Positions 1 through 9,506 of a stretch of 64,000 nt of DNA are shown piece by piece. The notes beneath the pieces are model-generated. The model ran no database searches. It was not told the DNA's origin and saw nothing but the letters and a program-made list of their open reading frames with translations. Positions within the stretch are counted from its first letter, which is position 1; each line of letters starts with the position of its first letter. Position numbers and translations under genes: made by a program. Source of the DNA: Bog-756 sp963734395 (lineage in GTDB: Bacteria > Actinomycetota > Acidimicrobiia > Acidimicrobiales > RAAP-2); assembly GCA_963734395.1 (NCBI GenBank), contig CAVTGY010000004.1:62001-126000 (forward strand), read 5' to 3'.

Positions 1-2307
1 CTATTTCAAAGCCGATGCCATCCCCTATGCGTGGGAGCTGGTCACCGGGGTACTGGGCATCGACGGCGACCGGATTTGGATCACCGTCCACGAAAGCGAT
101 GACGAAGCCGCCCAGCTCTGGACAGACACGGTCGGCGTCCCTCCCGAGCGGGTCCAACGTCTGGGTGATGACAACTTCTGGAAGATGGGGGACACCGGAC
201 CCTGCGGGCCGAGCTCGGAGCTCTTCTTCGACAAAGGTGACACCTACGGCGCTGACGGCGGTCCTGCCTTCGGCGGTGCTGAGCGGTTCGTGGAGATCTG
301 GAACCTGGTGTTCATGCAGTACAACCGGGCTGCCGACGGCACCACCGAGCCACTGCCCCGCCCGAGCATCGACACCGGGGCCGGACTCGAGCGCATCCTG
401 CCGGTGCTCCACGGCGTCGACTCCATATTCGCCACCGACCTGTTCGTCGCCGATGATCGAGACGGCACAGTCGATCACCGGCCACACCTACGGCGACGAG
501 GAATCGGTGGATGTCGGGCTTCGCATCCTGGCCGACCACGGGCGGGCGATGTCGATGCTGGTATCCGATGGTGTGCTGCCGGCCAACGAAGGCCGTGGCT
601 ACGTGCTGCGCCGGATCATCCGACGTGCGGTCCGGCGGGCCCGGCAGCTGGGTGTGGACGGGCCCTTTGCCACTCGCCTGGTGGACACCGCGGTCGCCGT
701 CCTGGGCGCGGCCTATCCGGGACTGGCCGAACAGCACTCGCTCATCGCCGAGGTGGTGTCCCGCGAAGAAGACGGCTTTCTCCGTACCCTGGCCACCGGA
801 TCCACCATCCTCGAGGAGCAGTTGGCCTCGGGAGCCCCCTCGGTCTCCGGGGAGGTGGCCTTCCGTCTTGCACGACACCTACGGGTTTCCGGTCGAGCTC
901 ACCGTGGAGATCGCCGAGGAGGCCGGGGTCTCGGTCGATCTGGCCGCCTTCGAAGCGGCCATGGAACGGCAACGGGAACAAGCCCGTGCCGCAGCCCGGG
1001 CGGGCAGGGTGGTGGCCGACGAACAGGCCTACCGTTCGGTGCTGGACAACGAGGGCCAGACCGTGTTCGTGGGCCAACGCCCCGACGGCTACTCGGCCCC
1101 CGCCCGGTGGTGGCGGTGCTGGTCAACGAGGATGCCGGACCATGCCGGCGAGGCCGAGATCTTCCTCGACCGCACCCCGTTCTACGCCGAGGGTGGCGGG
1201 CAGGTCGGTGACACCGGCACCATCGTGACCGAAACCGGTACGGCTCTGGTCTACGACACCGTGGCGGCACTCCCCGGGCTGACGTCGCACCGGGCGACGG
1301 ATCACCGGCGAGGTGTTCGCCGGCCAGGACGCACTGGCGACCATCGACGGCGTTCGACGCGACGCGGTGCGCCGCAACCACACCGGCACCCATCTGCTCC
1401 ATGCCGCCCTGCGCTCGGTGCTCGGCGACCATGTCCGCCAGCAGGGATCCCTGGTGGCTCCCGACCGACTCCACTTCGACTTCAGCCACCACGGAAAGGT
1501 GGCACCCGAGGAGCTGGCCGCGGTGTCTGCCCAGGCCAATGCCGATGTGTTGACCGACGATCAGGTGATCGTGGAGGAGACCACCCGGGCCCAGGCCGAG
1601 GCCATGGGGGCGCTGGCCTTCTTCGGCGACAAGTACGGCGAACGGGTCCGGGTGGTGCGGGCCGGAGCGCACTCCCTCGAGCTGTGCGGTGGCACCCATG
1701 TCGGCGGCCTTGGGGATGATCGGCCCGATCACCGTGGTGGCCGAGGCGTCGATCGGGTCGAACACCCGACGGATCGAGGCGGTCACCGGGGCCGGCGCCT
1801 TCGACCGGATCGTGGCCCGTGAGGGCCTGCTGGCCGAGGCGGCGTCGCTGTTGCGCACCGAGCCCGAGCACGTCCCCGAAGCCATCGACCGTCTGCTCGA
1901 GCGTCAACGGGCAGCCCAGAAAGCCCTCGACCAGGCCCGCAGCCGCGAGCTGCACGCGGAAGCCCGGGCTTTGGCGGCCACCGCGGCCGAAGGGGTGGTG
2001 GTGGGTCGGCGTGACGGTCTGGATCCGGACCACCTGCGGGACCTGGCCCAGCTGACCAGGACCACCGCCGGGCTCAGGGCGGTGGTGGTCGGGGGGAGCC
2101 CCGGGCGGCCAGCGGGCCAACCTGGCCGTCTCCGCCGACGCCGGGGGGAACGACCCGGTGGACGCCGGCGAGCTGGTCAAGGCGATCGCCCCTCTGCTCG
2201 GCGGTGGGGGTGGTGGTTCGGCCGAGATGGCGGTAGCCGGGGGCAAGGACCCGGGCGGAATCGACCGGGCCCTCGAGCAAGCACGGGACCTCCTTGCCCG
2301 GGGTTGA
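1..2307 (+). CDS. alaS: Alanyl-tRNA synthetase, 5' partial, multiple frame breaks
   Basis: Charges tRNA-Ala with alanine in the cytoplasm. The N-terminal part of the catalytic domain lies before the window; the visible protein begins YFKADAIPYAWELVTG. The class II motif region (DTGAGLERI), the editing-domain motif HTGTHLLH and the zinc site CGGTH are all present, and the C-terminal domain ends at TGA 2305-2307. The reading frame must change near 452, 868, 1105, 1140, 1292, 1708 and 2098 (mostly one extra base) to follow the family. An essential single-copy enzyme cannot tolerate this, so I read the breaks as sequence errors. ruvX, mltG and aroE follow, as in mycobacteria. Confidence 0.93.
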
Positions 2308-2313
2308 CCGGGC

Positions 2314-2787
2314 GTGAAACGGGATGCTCCGGCGCGCCGGGGCCGGGCGGTGGGGGTCGATCTGGGCGCCCGTCGCATCGGGATCGCGGTGAGTGACACC
2401 GGTGGCACCGTCGCCCTGCCCCGAACCACACTGGTCCGCTCCGGCGACGCCGCACGCGACAGGAGGCGGTTGGTCGACCTGATCGTGGAGGAGGAGGCAG
2501 TGGTCGTCGTGGTCGGGCTGCCGCTCTCCCTCGACGGTTCTCGTGGCCCTGCCGCGGTCGGCGCCGCCGATGAGGCCGCCGCTCTCTCCGTCTTGCTCGA
2601 GGAGTCGGGGGATCGCGGTGGAACTGTTCGACGAGCGTCTGACCACGGTCACCGCCCATCAGGCGTTGGCCGCCGGCGGAACCACCGAACGGGGCCGACG
2701 GGAGATCGTGGATCAGGTGGCCGCGGCGGTCATGCTGGCCGCCTGGCTCGAATCCCCCCGCGGCGGGACGGCGATGACCGGACCTGA
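2314..2787 (+). CDS. ruvX: Putative pre-16S rRNA nuclease / Holliday junction resolvase homologue YqgF
   Basis: RNase H-fold protein of the YqgF/RuvX family, which in other bacteria processes the 5' end of pre-16S rRNA. It starts at GTG 2314, six bases after alaS. The catalytic motif VGVDLGARRIGIAVSD, the VVVGLPLSLDGS strand and the DERLTT motif are visible. An extra G in the run near 2615 breaks the frame before DERLTT. After it the reading frame runs without a stop into mltG, so a second indel near the C-run at 2755-2760 is likely. The true stop is then either the TGA overlapping the mltG start (2775-2777) or the TGA at 2785-2787. The end coordinate is therefore uncertain by about ten bases. 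Confidence 0.85.
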   Translation: MKRDAPARRGRAVGVDLGARRIGIAVSDTGGTVALPRTTLVRSGDAARDRRRLVDLIVEEEAVVVVVGLPLSLDGSRGPAAVGAADEAAALSVLLEESGDRGGTVRRASDHGHRPSGVGRRRNHRTGPTGDRGSGGRGGHAGRLARIPPRRDGDDRT

Positions 2788-3854
2788 CCAAGACCTGTCC
2801 GACGACCAACCGGTGCGGTCCGGTGGGTGGCTGCGCCGTCACCCCTGGCGGATGGCGGCTGCCGTCTTTTTGGTGGTCGGTGCCGTCCTCCTCGGTGGCG
2901 CCCTGTGGGTGACCATCGAGGCCGGCGCCTCGGGCCCGCCCGGGCGACAGGTCATCGTGACGGTGCCGTCGGGAGGCGGGGTCAACGCGCTGGTCGACAC
3001 CCTGGCGTCCAAAGGGGTGATCGGCAGTTCCCTGGCCTTCCGGGTCTGGGGTTGGTTCCATGGGGTCCCCGCGGTGGCACCGGGCGCCTACGCTTTCAAT
3101 CAGAATGTGAGCTTTGCCGCGGTCGACCAGGTGATCAGCGCCGGCCCCAACGTCTTCCCCCTGGACATCCCCCCGGGCTTCACCGTGTCGGAGGTGGCCC
3201 AGCGGGTGGGCCAGCTACCCGGTCACGACCAATCCACGTTCTCCGCCCTGGCCACCGGCGGGACCCTGCGGTCGCCGTGGCAGCCGGTGGGCTCGAACAA
3301 CCTCGACGGGTTGCTCGGCGTCGGGCACCTACGTGGTGGTCCCCGGGGAAACCGACCGGCAGCTGCTCACCTTGATGATCGACCGGTTCGACACCGAGGC
3401 CGACCGGCTCGGTTTGGCCACCGGCTCGGCGGCCCTAGGTCTCACGCCCTACCAGATGATCACGGTGGCCTCCATCGTGGAGAAGGAGGGCGTCATCCAG
3501 AAGAACCTGGGTCCGGTGGCCAGGGTCATTCTCAACCGGCTGGCCCGGGACATGCCCCTGCAGATGGACTCGACCGTCCTCTACGCCGAGGGACGGGATG
3601 GCGGGACGGTGACCGCCACCGACCTTCAGTTGGACTCCCCGTACAACACCTATCTGAACAAGGGACTCACCCCGACCCCGATCTGTTTCCCTTCGGTGGC
3701 CGCACTGCAAGCGGCACTCAACCCCCCCGCAGGTTCATGGCTCTACTTTGTGGTCGTCGAGCCGGACGGCACCGAGGCATTCGCCGATACCTTCGCCCAA
3801 CAGACGGCCAACGAGGCGTTGGCCAAACGAGCGCGGTCTACCCTGAGCGCGTGA
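2774..3854 (+). CDS. mltG: Endolytic murein transglycosylase MltG (YceG-like)
   Basis: Membrane-anchored lytic transglycosylase that cuts nascent peptidoglycan glycan strands and so sets their length. It starts at ATG 2774. A short cytoplasmic arm is followed by one transmembrane helix (about residues 31-53), a LysM-like part with DIPPGFTVSEVAQRVG, and the catalytic domain with the conserved glutamate in ASIVEKEGV. The C-terminal YLNKGLTPTPI and VVEPDGTEAFADTF segments are family hallmarks. One extra base near 3320 breaks the frame between LLGVG and TYVVVPGE. It lies between ruvX and aroE, its usual actinobacterial neighbours. Confidence 0.92.
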
Positions 3855-3873
3855 ACGAGAGAGGACCGGCTGT

Positions 3874-4797
3874 ATGCCGTCGACCCCCGACGACCTGAGA
3901 TCACCCGCCCGGCTCTCGGCGGCCACCACCGTGGTCGGGGTCGTCGGGGATCCGGTAGCGCACTCCCTCTCGCCGCTGCTCCACAACACTGCCTTCGCCG
4001 AGATGGGCCTGGACTGGGTCTCGGTGGGTTTTCCGGTGCGGTCAGGTGACACCGCCGAAGCGTTGTCCGGCGCCCGCGCCCTCGGGGTGAGGGGACTGTC
4101 GGTCACCATGCCCCATAAGGAGGCGGCGGCCGCGGTGGTCGATCGTCGATCGCCGGTGGCGGATCGGCTGGGTGCGGTCAACTGTGTGGTCTTCGACGGC
4201 GAGGGCTCCTTCGGGGACAACACCGACGGTCCGGGGTTCTTGGCCGCGCTCGACCGCCATGATCACTTCGACCCGTCCGGTCGGCGTTGCCTGGTGGTCG
4301 GCGGGGGAGGGGCGGCGCGAGCGGTAGTCGCCGCCCTGGCCGCCGCCGGGGCCGCCGAGGTGGTGGTGGTCAACCGCTCGGCGGATCGGGCGGAGTCGGC
4401 CGCCGCGCTGGCCGGTACGACCGGCCGGGTGGGAGTCCCCGCCGATGCCACCCACTGCGACTTGGTGGTGAACGCCACGCCGGTGGGGATGGCCCCACCG
4501 GACCACCAGTCGACCGGTTGGCCGATCGACCCCGGCCTGGTGATCCCCGGCCAACTGGTGGTGGACCTCGTCTACCACCCGCCGGTGACCTCCTGGCTGG
4601 CTGCAGCCCAGGCCCGCGGGGCAGCGGTGACCAACGGCCTCGGGATGCTGGTTCATCAGGCGGCGCTGCAGTTGAGCGCCTGGACCGGTCAGGAGCCACC
4701 GGTCGAGGCCATGTGGCGGGCCGGGCACCGAGCTGCTCGAAGAGAATTGACCGCCGGCCGTCGCCGGTGCCCGAAGCGACCGTGGGCTGCCGGGTAA
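3874..4797 (+). CDS. aroE: Shikimate dehydrogenase
   Basis: NADPH-dependent reduction of 3-dehydroshikimate to shikimate, the fourth step of chorismate synthesis; chorismate feeds the trp and men genes found elsewhere in this window. Shikimate-binding SLSPLLHN, the catalytic lysine in VTMPHKE and DNTDGPGF are followed by the dinucleotide-binding VVGGGGAAR and by NATPVGM. The frame is intact over 307 residues, with a short basic tail. ATG 3874 has an AGAGGA-type ribosome site about ten bases upstream and the gene follows mltG by 19 bases. Confidence 0.95.
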   Translation: MPSTPDDLRSPARLSAATTVVGVVGDPVAHSLSPLLHNTAFAEMGLDWVSVGFPVRSGDTAEALSGARALGVRGLSVTMPHKEAAAAVVDRRSPVADRLGAVNCVVFDGEGSFGDNTDGPGFLAALDRHDHFDPSGRRCLVVGGGGAARAVVAALAAAGAAEVVVVNRSADRAESAAALAGTTGRVGVPADATHCDLVVNATPVGMAPPDHQSTGWPIDPGLVIPGQLVVDLVYHPPVTSWLAAAQARGAAVTNGLGMLVHQAALQLSAWTGQEPPVEAMWRAGHRAARRELTAGRRRCPKRPWAAG

Positions 4798-4815
4798 CCT
4801 GAGCGCCGGAGTACT

Positions 4816-5955
4816 TTGGTGAGCTACGCCCCCGCAATTGCACCCAGCCGGTCGAGGCAGCTGACTGCCCGATTCGACGTGGTCCTGTTGGGCGCGTCAG
4901 TGGTGCTCTCCCTGGTCGGGGCGGTGATGATCTATTCGGCCACCAAGGGAAAGCTGGCGCTGGCCGGCGAGGACCCCCGGTACTACGTCAAGCGACAGGC
5001 CGCCTATGTGATCATCGGGGTGATGGTGATGGTGGCGATCGCCGTCTTCGACTACCGGCGGCTCGAGCAGATCAGCACCATCCTCTACCTGGGCATTCTC
5101 TTTCTGCTGCTTGCCGTGCTGTCACCGGTGGGGAAGGTGGCCCTGGGCTCGGCCCGTTGGTTCTCGTTGGGGCCCCTCCAGCTGCAGCCGTCCGAGTTCG
5201 CCACACTGGTACTGGTCATCGTGATCGCCACCTACTGTGCTCGGCGGCCGGAGGGCCTCGACTTCCGCGACCTGGTTCGTCTGGTGCTGATGTCGGTCAT
5301 TCCCGTCGTGCTGGTCATCAAACAGCCGGACCTGGGTACCGCCATCGTCATGGTGGTGATCCTGATGGTGATGCTGGCGGTCGCGGGCATGCCCGGCCGC
5401 TATCTGCTGTTGCTCATGGTGGGCGCGGTGCTGGTGGTGCTGGCCGCCCTCAACCTCGGGCTGCTCCAGCATTACCAGATCGAACGACTGACCAGCTTCA
5501 TCTCGCCGAACGGAGCCAGCCAAGCGGCCACCTACAACGTGACCCAGGCCAAAGAGGCGATCGCGGTGGGGGGCATCTTCGGCCAAGGGCTGTTCCACGG
5601 CGCACTCACCAATCTGGCCTACGTGCCCGAGCAACAGACCGACTTCATCTTCTCCGCCGTCGGCGAGCAACTCGGGTTCGTCGGCGCCGGCGCGCTGCTG
5701 CTCGCCTACGGGGTGGTCGCCTGGCGTGTACTGCGCACCGCGCAGTTGGCCCGGGACAACTACGGGCGGCTGCTGTGCTCGGGGATCTTCGCCCTGCTGG
5801 TCTTCTCGGTCTTCGAGAACGTCGGGATGAACATGGGAATCATGCCGGTGACCGGCATCCCGCTGCCCTTCCTCTCCTACGGTGGTTCGGCGACCGTCGG
5901 GTTCTTCGCCGCCATCGGCATCGTCATCAGCGTGCACGTCCGGAGTGTCCGGTGA
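4816..5955 (+). CDS. rodA: SEDS peptidoglycan glycosyltransferase, RodA-type
   Basis: Polytopic SEDS-family membrane protein that polymerises lipid II during elongation. About ten hydrophobic helices; family motifs are LQPSEFATL, KQPDLGTA, EQQTDFIFSAVGEQLGF and PLPFLSYGGSA. The first possible codon is TTG 4816, but GTG 4819 sits seven bases after GGAG and is the more likely start. The stop overlaps the next gene's GTG (GTGA). Its usual partner, a class B penicillin-binding protein, is not next to it here. A second SEDS gene faces it at 6533-7942. Confidence 0.92.
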   Translation: MVSYAPAIAPSRSRQLTARFDVVLLGASVVLSLVGAVMIYSATKGKLALAGEDPRYYVKRQAAYVIIGVMVMVAIAVFDYRRLEQISTILYLGILFLLLAVLSPVGKVALGSARWFSLGPLQLQPSEFATLVLVIVIATYCARRPEGLDFRDLVRLVLMSVIPVVLVIKQPDLGTAIVMVVILMVMLAVAGMPGRYLLLLMVGAVLVVLAALNLGLLQHYQIERLTSFISPNGASQAATYNVTQAKEAIAVGGIFGQGLFHGALTNLAYVPEQQTDFIFSAVGEQLGFVGAGALLLAYGVVAWRVLRTAQLARDNYGRLLCSGIFALLVFSVFENVGMNMGIMPVTGIPLPFLSYGGSATVGFFAAIGIVISVHVRSVR

Positions 5956-6528
5956 CCGAACCGGCCGCCGGGCAGGTGGAGACCGGTCAGGCCGGCGAAC
6001 AACCGGCCACTGAACAACCGGCCACTGAACAACCGGCCACTGATGAGCCGGCCACTGATGAGCCGGCGACTACACCACCGGGCGACGCCATCCCGGCCTC
6101 GGCGGACTTCCGGATGGCGGTGGTGTCGGCGGTCAACGTGGACCTTCCCAACCAGAACCCGACGGTGATCCTTCGGGAGACCGAGTCGCCGCGCCGCCAG
6201 CTCTCGTTCTCGATCGCCCTGGCCGACGGTGTGGTGCTGTCCCACGCCGTCCGCCGGATCCCCACGCCGCGGCCGATCACCCACGAACTGCTCAGCAGCA
6301 TCATCCAGGGCTTCGACATCGATGTGGTGGCGGTGCGCCTGGTCGGCCGCCAGGGCGCTCTCTACTTCGCCGAGCTGGACTCTGCGGGGAAAGGACGGAC
6401 GCGCGGTGTATTCGTGCCGGCCCTCCGACGCCTTGACCGTGGCGCTCCTCCAGCCGGTACCGGTGCCCATTCTGATCGACCGTCGTCTGTTCGAAGAGGT
6501 GGGAGACGTGGCTCCTCCGGGCGGGTGA
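5952..6528 (+). CDS. Bifunctional nuclease family protein (DUF151) with N-terminal pentapeptide repeats
   Basis: DUF151-family protein; plant and archaeal relatives have been described as nucleases, but the bacterial role is poorly known. The N-terminal 40 or so residues are a low-complexity linker with five copies of (E/D)(Q/E)PAT. The conserved domain follows, starting at MAVVSAVNVDLP and including PRPITHELL, and ends with SCRPSDALTVALL. One extra base near 6390 breaks the frame before DGRAVYSCRPSDA; the restored frame ends at 6528. It is translationally coupled to rodA through a GTGA overlap. Its end is four bases from the end of the convergent SEDS gene. Confidence 0.82.
5997..6071 (+). 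repeat. Five tandem 15-bp coding repeats
   Basis: Three exact copies of gaacaaccggccact (5997-6041) are followed by gatgagccggccact and gatgagccggcgact. They encode EQPAT x3 and DEPAT x2 in the linker of the DUF151 protein. Exact nucleotide identity of the first three copies suggests recent expansion. Confidence 0.95.
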
Positions 6529-6532
6529 ACGC

Positions 6533-7942
6533 TCACTCGCCGAGCAGCAACCGCCGCCGCCGCTCCTCGTACTGTTCGAACTGGGCCTGGTCGGCGGAAT
6601 CGACGGAGGCGCCACCTTCGTCGGAAATGCGCATGAGCAGCGCGATCAGTACGTAGTTGGCGACCAGCGCGGAGCCGCCGTAGGAGACGAAGGGAAGGGT
6701 GATCCCGGTGAGCGGGAGCAGGCGGACCACGCCGCCGATGATGAAGAAGGCCTGGAACCCGATGATCATGGTCAGGCCGACCGCGGTGAGCTTGGCGAAC
6801 TCCGACCGTGCCGCTTGCGCGATGCGCAGGCCCGCTCCCACCAGCAGGAGGAAGGCCACCACCACCATGGTGGATCCCAGCAGTCCCATCTCCTCACCGA
6901 TCACCGCAAAGATGAAGTCGGTCTGCGGGATGGGAATGGTGTAGGCGCCGGCCCCCAGACCGAGCCCGGAGCCACCGATGCCGCCGCTGCCCAGCGAGTA
7001 CCACGCCTCGCGGAGCTGTCGTCCGGGGTCGTTGGGAAGGATCTTCCAGGGGTCCAGCCAGGTCTCCACCCGGATGTGGGTCTGCCCGAGATAGCGGCCG
7101 GCCAGATAGGCGCCCACCCCGAACATGAGAATGCCGAGCGCCAGGTAGCCGGTCCGTCCGGTGGTCACCCAGAGCAGGCCGATGAACAGGGTGAACAACA
7201 GGGCGGAGAAGCCGATGTCGTGCTCGAGGCTCATCACACCGATGGCGAATGCCCAGGCCAGCAGAATCGGTACCAGGGGCGGGGATCGAGGACCAGCCGA
7301 TTGCCGAAACGGGCGGTGGGAATGGTCAGCAGCTCCCGCTTCTCGGCGAAGTACGAGGCGAAGAAGATACACAGGACGATCTTGGCCAGCTCCACCGGTT
7401 GGAAGGAGAACCTCCCCACGTAGACCCACAGCCTGGCCCCGTTGATGGTCCTTCCGTAGGGGTCGGGGAGCAGGGGGGCCAGCAAGAGGACAACCCCCGT
7501 CGCCAGCAGCAGATAACGGTACCGGTCGAGGTCCCGCGACCGCCGGATCACCACCAGGGTGACCACGTACACAGCGACGCCCCCGGCCGTCCACGCCGCC
7601 TGCAGCGGGGCATAGGAGGTGCCGATGCCCGAGGTCGATCCGGGTGATCATCACGTAGCCGATTCCGTTCAACAGGAAGGCGATGGGAAGGACCACCGGA
7701 TGGGCGTTGGGCACCAGGATGCGGTTGGCGATGTGGGCCACACCGCCCAGCCCCAACATGGCCAGCATCAGCGGAACCACGTCATCGGGGATCTTGGAGG
7801 TGTTCCCCAGGATCATCAGGGTGTAGGCGGCCACGATGATCACTGCGGCGGCGACCAGTAGTCCGAGCTCGGTGCGGCGACGGGCCTTGAACCCGCGACG
7901 CGGGGCGCTTGCTGCCGGGGTCACCCAGGGTCGGGTCGCCAT
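6533..7942 (-). CDS. SEDS family cell-cycle/shape protein (FtsW/RodA/SpoVE), long N-terminal form
   Basis: Second SEDS glycosyltransferase of the window, closer to the mycobacterial RodA/FtsW type with extra N-terminal helices. It starts at ATG 7942, seven bases after TAGGCT. Motifs in order: FQPVELAKIVL, EHDIGFSALLF, QTDFIFAVIGEEMGLLG and TLPFVSYGGSALVANY. The C-terminus is a charged tail ending RRRRLLLGE. The frame is broken twice and restored: one extra base near 7640 (RIDLG to IGTSYAPLQ) and one missing base near 7275 (LDPRP to LVPILLAW). The tail-to-tail gap to the DUF151 gene is four bases. FtsW and RodA cannot be told apart from sequence alone. Confidence 0.88.
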   Translation of the reverse strand: MATRPWVTPAASAPRRGFKARRRTELGLLVAAAVIIVAAYTLMILGNTSKIPDDVVPLMLAMLGLGGVAHIANRILVPNAHPVVLPIAFLLNGIGYVMITRIDLGHRHLLCPAAGGVDGRGRRCVRGHPGGDPAVAGPRPVPLSAAGDGGCPLAGPPAPRPLRKDHQRGQAVGLRGEVLLPTGGAGQDRPVYLLRLVLRREAGAADHSHRPFRQSAGPRSPPLVPILLAWAFAIGVMSLEHDIGFSALLFTLFIGLLWVTTGRTGYLALGILMFGVGAYLAGRYLGQTHIRVETWLDPWKILPNDPGRQLREAWYSLGSGGIGGSGLGLGAGAYTIPIPQTDFIFAVIGEEMGLLGSTMVVVAFLLLVGAGLRIAQAARSEFAKLTAVGLTMIIGFQAFFIIGGVVRLLPLTGITLPFVSYGGSALVANYVLIALLMRISDEGGASVDSADQAQFEQYEERRRRLLLGE

Positions 7943-7949
7943 TCGGGCG

Positions 7950-7955
7950 AGCCTA
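7950..7955 (-). promoter_or_regulatory. Candidate leaderless -10 box of the SEDS gene
   Basis: TAGGCT on the minus strand, seven bases before ATG 7942, with no Shine-Dalgarno sequence between them. It is part of the window-wide TANNNT-N5-9-start pattern. Confidence 0.5.
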
Positions 7956-8180
7956 TCGGTGGCCACTCGGCCGACGGGGGAGCCACCGGACTCCTTGCGC
8001 CACACACCCGGTCGCCACATCCCATGCGCTACTATTGCCTGCGGTCGCGGTGGTCGCCTGATCCGACGGCCGTACCAGGTCCGCCCGTGCCACGAATCGC
8101 CAGGGCAGCCGACCCGGAGGCCGGAGCCCCGCCACCCGCTCAGGAGACGGTCCGATCCTGCTTGTCCGCATTGCCGTGCC

Positions 8181-9357
8181 GTGCCCACCCGGTGGATCAC
8201 GGTCGCGGGGATCCTGGTCTGGTTGGTCTCGGGGGCGTACATGTTCCACTTCGGAGCAACGTGGCATCTCGACCTCCGGGTGTATCGTGCCGCCGGCGAC
8301 GCCCTTTACCATGGCGGGTCGCCGTTCACCGCCTACTTCACGGCCAACCGGCTGCCGTTCACCTACACGCCCTTTGCCTTGCTGGTACTCAGTCCGTTGG
8401 CTCTGGGAAGGCTGGGATTGGTGGAAGCCGGGTGGTGGCTGGTTAGCGCCGTGTCCCTCATCGGCACCGTGGCTCTCCTGGTGCGGTCTTCGTTCACCAT
8501 CTCGATCCGTCGGGCATGGGCAGTGGCCGGACTGCTCTCCGGGGTTGCCTCGCTGGCGCTCGAGCCGGTGCGCAGCAACTTCGACTACGGGCAGATCAAT
8601 CTCATCCTGATGGTGATGATCGTGGCCGACCTGACCGTGATCCGGTCCCCCTGGAAGGGGGTGCTGGTCGGGCTGGCGGCCGCCATCAAGCTCACCCCCC
8701 TGGTCTTCTTCTTCTACTTCGTCGCCACCCGGGAGTGGCGCGCCCTGCTACGGGCCACTGCGGTGGTGGTCGGAGTGACCGCGGTCAGCTGGTTGATCCT
8801 GCCGTCGGACTCGGTCCGCTACTGGTTCCATCAGGTGTTCGACGCCAGCCGAACCGGTTCGCTGAGCGTGGTGAGCAACCAGTCGTGGAACGGCATGCTC
8901 CACCGGCCGCCGTTTGACGGAGGCCAGGTGGGGACCGCGGCTGTGGTTGGTGCTGTCTTCGGCCACCTTGGTTTGCGGCGCCGTGGTCTGCCGCCGGATG
9001 GTGGCAGAGGATCGGACGGTCGAAGCCGTGTTCGCCCTCGCCCTCACCGAGCTCCTGGTCAGCCCGGTGTCGTGGACCCACCACTGGTCGTGGGTGGTCC
9101 TGGCCCCGCTGGTGGCGGTCAGCCTCTGGACGGTCCACCGGGTGGTGGCCGTCGGTTCGTTGGCGCTGCTGGGCTTGGGCGTGTTCGCCCCGTACCTGTG
9201 GATCCGGAGCCCGCCGCTGTCCTATCTGGCCAGCAACGCGCTGGTGTTGGGAGGGGCGTTCGTCCTGGTGGCCTGGGGGATTGCCGAGCGGCTCCGTCGA
9301 GCGTCCGATCCGGAGCCCGCCACCCGACCGGAGGCGCCTTTGCGCCCGGCGAGCTGA
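8181..9357 (+). CDS. GT87 (DUF2029) polyprenol-phosphate-mannose-type alpha-mannosyltransferase
   Basis: GT-C fold membrane glycosyltransferase; actinobacterial relatives add mannose from polyprenyl-phosphate-mannose to lipoglycans at the outer membrane face. Family marks are the early loop LDLRVYRAAGDAL, FDYGQINLILMVMIVADL, IKLTPLVFF, the SNQSWNGMLHR loop and VSWTHHWSW. About nine to ten helices. One extra base near 8910 breaks the frame before ARWGPRLWLVLS. GTG 8181 is the nearest start to the first helix, but no clear ribosome site precedes it, and the true start may lie upstream across another indel. It is divergent from the SEDS gene and heads a run of glycosyltransferases. Confidence 0.82.
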
Positions 9358-9506
9358 TCCCTGCCGACTCCCTGATGGTTCCGCGCCGACTCCCTGCCGG
9401 CTTCCTGCTGACCGGGGATGTACTCCCAGCTCGGGTTAACGTTCTTCCGACACCATTCGCCGGATCCCACCTGCCGGTCGGAGGTCGACAAAGGAGCAAC
9501 ACGGGA

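Noticed and set aside
1..2307. alaS as a decaying pseudogene
   Set aside because: All catalytic, editing and zinc motifs survive, and other essential genes show the same kind of breaks; sequence error is the simpler explanation.
2543..3898. A natural RuvX-MltG fusion
   Set aside because: The fusion needs the extra base near 2615, and MltG has its own ATG with its normal membrane helix after it.
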